From positions 1 through 5,065 of the forward strand of contig USHB01000127.1 of NCBI GenBank assembly GCA_900554395.1: 5,065 nucleotides of DNA. The letters are read 5' to 3'. This DNA comes from an uncultured Phascolarctobacterium sp. GTDB lineage: Bacteria > Bacillota > Negativicutes > Acidaminococcales > Acidaminococcaceae. Shown in pieces: positions 1-5,065 of the stretch (its first letter is position 1; each line of letters opens with the position of its first letter). The notes beneath the pieces are model-generated. The model worked only from the letters and a program-made list of their open reading frames with translations, was not told the origin of the DNA and made no database searches. Both the position numbers and the translations under genes were made by a program.

Positions 1-186
1 GCGGCAGCAATACTTGCAGGACTGTTGTGGATGCTGTATCTTTTGGTAAGGTCGCTGCAATCAGTATATTTAATTGATTTTAAACGTGCATTGGCTACGG
101 TGCTGTTCAGCTTTTTGCTGATTTATACGGCGCTGGTGCTGCCATTCCAGTTTTTGTTCAAACTGTTGATGCTTAAATTTTCTTAA
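1..186 (+). CDS. C-terminal part of an integral membrane protein, possibly Yip1-like (5' end outside the window)
   Basis: An open frame runs from the first base to a TAA stop at 184-186 and gives 61 residues; the start lies upstream of the window. The residues are strongly hydrophobic. One membrane segment covers roughly residues 1-17 (AAAILAGLLWMLYLLV). A short loop with charged residues (DFKR, about 26-29) follows. A second segment or segment pair covers roughly 30-58, rich in Leu and Phe and with a Pro near its middle. The protein ends at once after KFS, so there is no soluble C-terminal domain. The pattern of a Trp-containing helix, a short polar loop and a Phe/Leu-rich final helix recalls the C-terminus of Yip1-family bacterial membrane proteins, but that is an impression and no diagnostic motif is visible. 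An ABC-type or other permease end is equally possible. That it is a real coding end is well supported by the frame and hydrophobicity; its function is unknown. Confidence 0.6.
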   Translation, partial: AAAILAGLLWMLYLLVRSLQSVYLIDFKRALATVLFSFLLIYTALVLPFQFLFKLLMLKFS

Positions 187-207
187 TGCGCGAAAACAGT
201 TTTTTGC

Positions 208-236
208 TTGCAGAAACTACATTAACGTGGCATAAT
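208..236 (+). promoter_or_regulatory. Candidate sigma-70/sigma-A promoter for glpX
   Basis: A -35-like TTGCAG at 208-213 is followed, after exactly 17 bases, by a -10-like CATAAT at 231-236. The -10 is preceded by TG one base upstream (228-229), which makes an extended -10 element (TGGCATAAT). Transcription would start near 243 and give a leader of about 33 bases before the glpX ATG. A second AT-rich -10-like box (TATAGT, 242-247) lies just downstream but has no good -35 at the right distance. This is the only good match in the gap between the membrane protein and glpX. The call rests on consensus resemblance alone. Confidence 0.45.
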
Positions 237-257
237 TGTTATATAGTATAAAAATTT

Positions 258-265
258 AAAGGAGT
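258..265 (+). promoter_or_regulatory. Ribosome-binding site of glpX
   Basis: AAAGGAGT lies 10 bases upstream of the ATG at 276. It is a strong Shine-Dalgarno match with slightly long spacing. It supports 276 as the start rather than the in-frame ATG at 294. The protein from 276 also begins MNREL, which matches the MRREL start of E. coli GlpX. Confidence 0.75.
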
Positions 266-275
266 TGGGGTAGGA

Positions 276-1238
276 ATGAACAGAGAATTATCCATGGAGT
301 TCGTCCGCGTAACTGAAGCTGCCGCTATTGCCTGCGGCCGCAGCGTTGGACGCGGTGATAAAAACGGTGCTGACCAGCTTGCCGTTGATGCAATGAGAAA
401 AATGTTTGATACGGTAAATATCAGCGGTACGGTTGTAATTGGCGAAGGCGAGATGGATGAAGCGCCGATGTTGTATATCGGTGAACACGTAGGTGCCGGC
501 GGACCGGAAGTTGATATTGCGGTTGACCCTGTTGAAGGCACAAACCTTGTTGCCAAAGGACAGCCCGGCGCTATTGCCGTAATCGCCATTGCCCCCAAAG
601 GATGCCTGCTTCATGCTCCTGACATGTATATGGATAAAATTGCCGTTGGCCCGCGTGCCAAAGGCTGCATTGACATCAATGCACCAGTAAGTGAAAACCT
701 GCAGCGCGTAGCCAAGGCATTAGACAGAAAAGTGAGCGATTTGACTGTTGTTCTGCTTGACCGTGAACGCCATTATGGTTTGATGGACGAAATCCGCAGT
801 GCAGGTGCACGCATTCATCTTATTACCGACGGCGACGTTAACCCGATTGTTAATGCCGGCATTGAAGGCACCGGCGTACACATGTATATAGGCAAAGGCG
901 GCGCTCCGGAAGGCGTACTGGCAGCAGCGGCTATTAAATGCCTTGGCGGCGATATGCAGGCCCGTTTGTGCCCTGAAGATGAAGCACAGGTAAAACGCTG
1001 CATTGATATGGGCATTACTGATGTCAACAAAGTGCTGACCATTGACGATATGGTTAAAGGCGATGACTGCATGTTCACATCTACTGCTATTACCGAATGC
1101 CAGCTTCTGCATGGCTTGCGTTATTTCGGCGGCGGCGTGCGCACGCATACCGTTTCCATGCGTTACAAAACCGGCACGGTGCGTTTTGTAGATGCCGTAC
1201 ACAGCTTTGACCGCAAAGATTTTGCAGTTAAACTTTAA
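276..1238 (+). CDS. glpX: Fructose-1,6-bisphosphatase class II (GlpX)
   Basis: This cytoplasmic enzyme hydrolyses fructose 1,6-bisphosphate to fructose 6-phosphate and phosphate, the phosphatase step of gluconeogenesis; family members use a divalent metal such as Mn2+. The 320 residues match class II FBPases end to end. Visible signatures are GRGDKNGAD (25-33), VIGEGEMDEAPMLYIGE (54-70), DPVEGTNL (84-91), LHAPDMYMDK (112-121) and GGAPEGV (208-214). Residues corresponding to the metal ligands of E. coli GlpX are all present: D33, E57, D84, E87 and E212. The catalytic-site K29 and T89 are also kept. Length fits the Gram-positive form (about 320); the E. coli protein (336) has an insert after the GGAPEGV region that is absent here. 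The gene appears to be its own transcription unit, with a candidate promoter at 208-236 and a terminator at 1253-1290. No other glycolytic or glycerol gene lies in the window. Some GlpX relatives also act on sedoheptulose bisphosphate; the sequence alone cannot decide this. Identification is secure. Confidence 0.97.
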   Translation: MNRELSMEFVRVTEAAAIACGRSVGRGDKNGADQLAVDAMRKMFDTVNISGTVVIGEGEMDEAPMLYIGEHVGAGGPEVDIAVDPVEGTNLVAKGQPGAIAVIAIAPKGCLLHAPDMYMDKIAVGPRAKGCIDINAPVSENLQRVAKALDRKVSDLTVVLLDRERHYGLMDEIRSAGARIHLITDGDVNPIVNAGIEGTGVHMYIGKGGAPEGVLAAAAIKCLGGDMQARLCPEDEAQVKRCIDMGITDVNKVLTIDDMVKGDDCMFTSTAITECQLLHGLRYFGGGVRTHTVSMRYKTGTVRFVDAVHSFDRKDFAVKL

Positions 1239-1252
1239 TTTTAGTTTGGTGG

Positions 1253-1290
1253 CAGGGTTTTGGCGTAATGCTGAAACCCTGTTTCATTTT
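1253..1290 (+). terminator. Rho-independent terminator of glpX
   Basis: CAGGGTTTTGGC (1253-1264) can pair without a break with GCTGAAACCCTG (1270-1281). This gives a 12-bp stem, including two G-U pairs, closed by the 5-base loop GTAAT. A T-rich run, TTTCATTTT (1282-1290), follows directly. The stem starts 14 bases after the glpX stop. It is polar for the + strand, because the opposite side has no matching T-run. It lies in the leader region of mfd, so it could also dampen or attenuate any transcription entering mfd from upstream. Confidence 0.85.
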
Positions 1291-1299
1291 AATATTTTA

Positions 1300-1304
1300 C
1301 GGGA
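1300..1304 (+). promoter_or_regulatory. Weak ribosome-binding site that decides the mfd start
   Basis: CGGGA sits 6 bases before the ATG at 1311 and is the only purine-rich match near the start. A TTG at 1305 is in frame two codons upstream, but it directly abuts this site and so has no spacing for initiation. ATG 1311 is therefore preferred. The match is clearly poorer than those of glpX and of the gene after mfd, suggesting modest translation. Confidence 0.5.
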
Positions 1305-1310
1305 TTGCTT

Positions 1311-4300
1311 ATGAAAAATATATTGCTTGATAATGTAGCCGCTATCAGCGAAGTGCGGCGCACGGCAGAAGCATTAAAAACCGGCGGTGTAAGCCTTAAC
1401 GGCGTCAGCGGTACGGTAAAAACGGTTATTATAGCAGCTCTGGACAGAATTTTTTCTGAACAGGGCTCTTTGGCGTTTCTTGTGAGCGGGCGTGATGAAA
1501 TCCGTGAATACCGCCGCAGTTTAAACTGGTTTTACCCCAATTTGCCGATGTATGAGCTTTACCCGGCCGACCTGCCGCGCGTACAGGCAGATGCCAAAAG
1601 CCGTGAAGTGCAGGCTGAACGTGTTGGAGCGCTGCGTTTTTTGCGCGGCGAAGAACGCGGAATTGTTTTTGTAACTGCTGAAGCATTGCTGCAAAAGCTG
1701 CCTGATAAAAAAATGTCGCAGGACGGCGTGGAAATTGTTTGCGGCAGTGTTGCCGACCAGCAGGAACTTATTGCTGCGTTTGCCGGTTTTGGCTACGAAC
1801 GCACGCAGCAGGTTGATGCTATTGGGCAGTTTTGCGTGCGCGGCGATATTCTTGATATTTTTCCCATTAACAGCAAGCTGCCGCTGCGCATAGAATGGTT
1901 TGATGATACGGTTGACGCTATCCGCAGTTTTAATCTGGAAAACCAGCGCAGTGTTGAAAATCTGGAAAGCATAAAAATTGTGCCGCTGGAAGAACCGGAG
2001 CAGGAAAGTTTCAATGCTTCTGTGTTCGATTATGCCGGTGAAAATACACTGCTGTTTATTGATGAACCTTCGCATTTATGGGATTTGGCAGAAAAAATTT
2101 ACAACGAAAATAAAGCCTATGCCGCAGAACTTTGGAATGTTGCAGAACTTACGGAAGCCTGCAGCGGCGTTAAAGCTGTGGCTCTTGCGGCATTGCAGCA
2201 TAATTATTTATGCAATTATACGCAGATAAATATGCCGGTGCGAACAGTTGCGCCTTATAACCGCAATACAGAGCTTCTGGCAAACGATTTGCGCGGCTGG
2301 CTGGCTGATGGAATTACTCCTGTAATTATGATGAGCAGCGCCATTAAAGCACGCGGTATTGCCGAAACTTTAACCGGCAAGGGAATTGCGGCTGAATTTG
2401 TCAATGAAAATCCGCTTTTGCGTTTGGAACGAGTGAGTGTCATCAGCGGAGAGTTGACATCCGGTTTTAGATTTTGGAATGAAAACTGGCTGCTTTTAAC
2501 GGAAAGCGATATTTTCGGCATGCAGAAAAGGCGCCGCCTGCACAGTAAAAATAAAGGCGCGCAATTACAGTATTTTTCGGAAATTAAGGCTGGCGATTAC
2601 GTAGTCCACTCAGTTCACGGCATTGGCCGGTATATAGGCGTGGAAAACGTTGAAGTTGACGGCAGGCACCGCGATTATCTGCTTTTGCAGTATGCGGGTG
2701 ATGATAAACTTTATGTGCCTGTTGAACAGGTTGGCATGCTGCATAAATATATCGGCAACGAAGGACAGGCGCCGCGCTTAAGCAAAATGGGCGGCAGCGA
2801 CTGGAGCCGTACGCAGAAACGTGCGCAGGCAGCAATTACCATTCTGGCGGAAGAACTTCTGCGCCTTTACGCACAGCGTAAAATTGTGCAGGGGCATGCT
2901 TTTGCTCCTGATACTGAATGGCAGAAAGAATTTGAAGAAAAGTTCCCTTATGAAGAAACTCCTGACCAGTTAAAGGCCATTGCCGAAATAAAGGCGGACA
3001 TGGAAAAACCGGTGCCTATGGACAGGCTTTTGTGCGGTGATGTTGGTTATGGCAAAACAGAAGTTGCCATACGTGCGGCATTTAAAGCGGTAATGGACAG
3101 CAAGCAGGTAGCTTTGCTTGTGCCGACTACGGTATTGGCGCAGCAGCATTTTTTAACCTTCCGTGACAGAATGGAGCCTTTTGGCATCAGAGTTGAATGT
3201 ATCAGCCGCTTTACTTCTGCTAAAGAGCAAAAACGTATTTTAACAGCGCTCGAAGAAGGCAATGTTGATGTATTAATCGGCACGCACCGCCTTTTGCAGT
3301 CAGATGTTTTGTTCCGTGATTTGGGGCTGCTGATTATCGACGAAGAACAGCGTTTTGGCGTAGCACAGAAAGAAAAAATAAAAAAATGGAAAACCGGCAT
3401 TGATGTGCTGTGTCTTTCTGCAACGCCGATACCTCGCACGCTGCATCTGGCGCTTGTAAACGGACGTGATATGAGCGTTATTGAATCTCCGCCGGAGGAC
3501 AGGCTGCCTGTTGAAACTTATGTTGCTGAATATGACAGCGGTATGATTAAAGAAGCGCTGGAACGCGAATTGCGGCGCGGCGGCAGAATTTATTATGTGC
3601 ATAACCGCATTACAGGGCTGGAACGCATTGCCGAAGAAATACGCAAACTGGTGCCGGGCATCAGCATCCGCATTGCCCATGGGCGCATGAGCGAAGAAAT
3701 GCTTGAAGATGCGATGATTGATTTTTATGAAGGCAACTGCGATTTGCTGCTTTCAACTACCATTATAGAAAACGGACTTGACGTGCCTTTGGCAAATACA
3801 ATAATTATAGATGGTGCTGAAAACTTCGGGCTGTCGCAGCTTTATCAGATGCGTGGCAGGGTAGGGCGTTCTGCACGTCTGGCATATGCCTACTTTGTAT
3901 ACCGCCGCAACAAACAGTTAAGTGAAATTGCCGAAAAACGTTTGCAGGCAATACGCGATTTTACGGAACTTGGCGCAGGTTTTAAAATTGCCATGCGCGA
4001 TTTGGAAATCCGCGGTGCGGGCAATTTGTTAGGTGCGCAGCAGCACGGGCATATTGCCGGTATCGGCTTTGCTGCTTACTGCGAGATGCTGGAAAGCACA
4101 ATCAGGCGTCTTAAAGACGGCGCCGAAAAAGGAGCGCCGGAACCGGACCCGATTGTAGAAATTAATGTCGACGGATACATTCCCGATACTTACATCAGCG
4201 ACCCGCGCTATAAACTGGAACTTTACCGCCGTTTTGCAGAGCTTGATTACAGTGATAAAGATGATTTGCTTGATGAAATTACAGACCGTTTCGGAGAACC

Positions 4301-4586
4301 TCCGGAAGAAATTATTAATTTGTGGCGCGTAGCGGCAGTGCGTGGTTTATGCCGTAAAATACGCATTTTGGGCATCAGCACCCGCGGCAGCGAATTGCGT
4401 CTTACTTTTGCGGAAAATGCTGTTCTTGATACGGATATATTACTAAAAATGCTAAACACAAGCCGCAACGGCTTACAGCTTAAAACCGGCAAACAGCCGC
4501 AGCTATTGGCAAGGCTTAATGTTTTAAAGGCAGAACCGCTTGCCTGGCTGGAGAAAAATCTGCCGCTTCTGGCAGGAGAAAAATAA
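1311..4586 (+). CDS. mfd: Transcription-repair coupling factor Mfd
   Basis: Mfd is an ATP-driven DNA translocase that pushes or removes RNA polymerase stalled at lesions and recruits UvrA for nucleotide excision repair. From ATG 1311 it has 1091 residues, shorter than E. coli (1148), but every domain is present. The UvrB-like module (about 1-200) keeps R177, R193 and F197, which align with the E. coli UvrA-contacting R165, R181 and F185. The RNA polymerase-interacting, CarD-like domain is about 424-490 (GDYVVHSVHGIGRY from 428). The helicase core follows: TPDQ (550-553), Walker A GDVGYGKT (576-583), PTTVLAQQH (605-613), Walker B box DEEQ (677-680), SATPIPRT (703-710), STTIIENGLDVP (815-826) and QLYQMRGRVGRS (843-854). 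The translocation motif has R877, R901 and Q911, matching E. coli R929, R953 and Q963. The C-terminal autoinhibitory domain is about 946-1091. DEEQ and the AEKRLQAI...IRGAGNLLGAQQHG stretch resemble Bacillus Mfd. The gene is intact, with no frameshift. It is probably cotranscribed with the following gene. Confidence 0.98.
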   Translation: MKNILLDNVAAISEVRRTAEALKTGGVSLNGVSGTVKTVIIAALDRIFSEQGSLAFLVSGRDEIREYRRSLNWFYPNLPMYELYPADLPRVQADAKSREVQAERVGALRFLRGEERGIVFVTAEALLQKLPDKKMSQDGVEIVCGSVADQQELIAAFAGFGYERTQQVDAIGQFCVRGDILDIFPINSKLPLRIEWFDDTVDAIRSFNLENQRSVENLESIKIVPLEEPEQESFNASVFDYAGENTLLFIDEPSHLWDLAEKIYNENKAYAAELWNVAELTEACSGVKAVALAALQHNYLCNYTQINMPVRTVAPYNRNTELLANDLRGWLADGITPVIMMSSAIKARGIAETLTGKGIAAEFVNENPLLRLERVSVISGELTSGFRFWNENWLLLTESDIFGMQKRRRLHSKNKGAQLQYFSEIKAGDYVVHSVHGIGRYIGVENVEVDGRHRDYLLLQYAGDDKLYVPVEQVGMLHKYIGNEGQAPRLSKMGGSDWSRTQKRAQAAITILAEELLRLYAQRKIVQGHAFAPDTEWQKEFEEKFPYEETPDQLKAIAEIKADMEKPVPMDRLLCGDVGYGKTEVAIRAAFKAVMDSKQVALLVPTTVLAQQHFLTFRDRMEPFGIRVECISRFTSAKEQKRILTALEEGNVDVLIGTHRLLQSDVLFRDLGLLIIDEEQRFGVAQKEKIKKWKTGIDVLCLSATPIPRTLHLALVNGRDMSVIESPPEDRLPVETYVAEYDSGMIKEALERELRRGGRIYYVHNRITGLERIAEEIRKLVPGISIRIAHGRMSEEMLEDAMIDFYEGNCDLLLSTTIIENGLDVPLANTIIIDGAENFGLSQLYQMRGRVGRSARLAYAYFVYRRNKQLSEIAEKRLQAIRDFTELGAGFKIAMRDLEIRGAGNLLGAQQHGHIAGIGFAAYCEMLESTIRRLKDGAEKGAPEPDPIVEINVDGYIPDTYISDPRYKLELYRRFAELDYSDKDDLLDEITDRFGEPPEEIINLWRVAAVRGLCRKIRILGISTRGSELRLTFAENAVLDTDILLKMLNTSRNGLQLKTGKQPQLLARLNVLKAEPLAWLEKNLPLLAGEK

Positions 4587-4592
4587 ATTTAG

Positions 4593-4600
4593 AAAGGAGG
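4593..4600 (+). promoter_or_regulatory. Strong ribosome-binding site of the flippase-type gene
   Basis: AAAGGAGG is a near-perfect anti-16S match, 9 bases before the ATG at 4610. It lies wholly in the 23-base gap after the mfd stop, where there is no hairpin and no room for a full promoter. It fixes the start of the next gene and supports translation from an mfd-containing message. Confidence 0.85.
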
Positions 4601-4609
4601 CATCGGTAA

Positions 4610-5065
4610 ATGGCGGATAAATTTTTGCGCGGAGCAATGATTTTAACTATGGCTGGCTTAATGGTTAAAATTTTAGGCTCAGTTAACCGCATTTTATTAT
4701 CACGCTTTTTGGGCGGCGAGGGCATTGGGCTGTACCAAATGGCGTATCCCGTATTTTTGCTGATGCTTTCCGTTTCTTCAGCAGGCATACCTATTGCTAT
4801 TTCCATCATAGTGTCCGAAAAAGTTGCCAAAGGGCAGTTTAAAGCAGCGGAAAAAGTATTTAAAATTTCGCTCGGGCTGATGGTAGTAACAGGCCTTTGC
4901 TTTGCTTCGCTTTTGTATTTCGGCGCAGGCTGGCTTGTGGAAAGCGGCTTTGTGCGTGACCCGCGAGCTTATTATGGGCTTATTGCTTTAACGCCTGCGG
5001 TGTTTTTCTCAACAATTCTTGCCAGCTTCCGCGGATATTTTCAAGGGTATCAGATGATGACGCCG
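4610..5065 (+). CDS. SpoVB/MurJ-like polysaccharide transporter of the MOP flippase superfamily, N-terminal part (3' end outside the window)
   Basis: The first 152 codons are present and the frame is open to the last base. The family (Polysacc_synt; SpoVB, YabM, YtgP, MurJ, Wzx) comprises multi-helix inner-membrane proteins that flip lipid-linked sugars, such as peptidoglycan or surface-polysaccharide precursors, across the cytoplasmic membrane. The start FLRGAMILTMAGLMVKILG (5-23), then NRILLSRFLGGEGIGLYQMAYP (26-47), LSVSSAGIPIAIS (53-65) with the following basic SEKVAKGQ loop (69-76), and SFRGYFQGYQMMTP (139-152) are typical of the SpoVB/YabM branch. About four membrane helices are visible (roughly 10-30, 44-68, 84-107 and 121-140) of the 14 expected. 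In Bacillus subtilis a paralogue (yabM) lies close downstream of mfd, with spoVT between; here it follows mfd directly, 23 bases away, so the two are probably one operon. Firmicutes carry several paralogues, so the substrate and any sporulation role cannot be assigned and no gene symbol is given. Confidence 0.9.
   Translation, partial: MADKFLRGAMILTMAGLMVKILGSVNRILLSRFLGGEGIGLYQMAYPVFLLMLSVSSAGIPIAISIIVSEKVAKGQFKAAEKVFKISLGLMVVTGLCFASLLYFGAGWLVESGFVRDPRAYYGLIALTPAVFFSTILASFRGYFQGYQMMTP

Noticed and set aside
190..207. Possible small hairpin just after the first stop codon (GCGAAAA and TTTTTGC with a 4-base loop), as a terminator for the upstream gene.
   Set aside because: The stem is mostly A-T pairs plus a G-U pair, and it is not followed by a T-run (the next bases are TTGCAGAAAC). 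It does not look like a working intrinsic terminator.
288..1202. Several minus-strand open frames of 80-160 codons opposite glpX.
   Set aside because: They lie wholly inside a confidently identified gene on the other strand, overlap each other in different frames, and have low-complexity or Cys/His/Ala-rich translations with no family resemblance. They are shadows of the glpX codon pattern.
1305..1310. Alternative TTG start of mfd, two codons upstream of the ATG.
   Set aside because: It directly abuts the only ribosome-binding-site candidate (1300-1304), leaving no spacing, while ATG 1311 has 6 bases. The difference is only two residues.
3753..3788. Mfd motif V reads STTIIENGLDVP, where E. 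coli and B. subtilis have ETG in place of ENG.
   Set aside because: An Asn at this place occurs, as far as I recall, in Mfd proteins of other anaerobic Firmicutes. All the other motif residues are intact, so it is not a sign of lost activity.
1429..4830. Minus-strand frames opposite mfd and the flippase gene, and a plus-strand frame at 1978-2229 inside mfd.
   Set aside because: All are overlapped by intact, recognisable proteins, and none has a convincing ribosome-binding site or recognisable domain.
1..5065. Search for mobile elements, CRISPR-like repeats, tRNA genes, riboswitches or defence genes.
   Set aside because: The window is almost fully covered by four housekeeping-type genes. The three gaps (89, 72 and 23 bases) hold only the promoter, ribosome-binding sites and terminator described. 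I saw no direct repeats, long inverted repeats or foreign-looking segments.

Overview
This is an ordinary housekeeping stretch of a bacterial chromosome, with all genes on the + strand. Strong AAGGAGG-type ribosome-binding sites, a Firmicutes-type Mfd and an mfd-flippase gene order point to the Firmicutes (Bacillota). The codon use mixes GC-rich and AT-rich codons, and together with the short Mfd this suggests the Negativicutes; that class-level guess is inference and weak. I found no mobile element, CRISPR array, tRNA, rRNA or phage gene.

Layout: bases 1-186 are the last 61 codons of an integral membrane protein that I cannot identify securely. A gap of 89 bases follows, with a plausible sigma-70 type promoter (208-236) and a ribosome-binding site. 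Next is glpX (276-1238), a complete class II fructose-1,6-bisphosphatase with all expected metal-binding residues. A clear Rho-independent terminator (1253-1290) closes it. The complete mfd gene, for the transcription-repair coupling factor, starts only about 20 bases later (1311-4586). After 23 bases and a very strong ribosome-binding site, the first 152 codons of a SpoVB/MurJ-like lipid flippase-type transporter run off the end of the window (4610-5065).

How they relate: GlpX serves gluconeogenesis and looks like a single-gene transcription unit. mfd and the flippase gene probably form one operon. They sit near each other in other Firmicutes, but they serve different processes: DNA repair, and export of envelope lipid-linked sugars or sporulation-type wall assembly. 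No previously undescribed system is evident. The points most worth checking are how mfd is transcribed when a terminator lies directly before it, and a P-loop-like remnant kept in the N-terminal module of Mfd.
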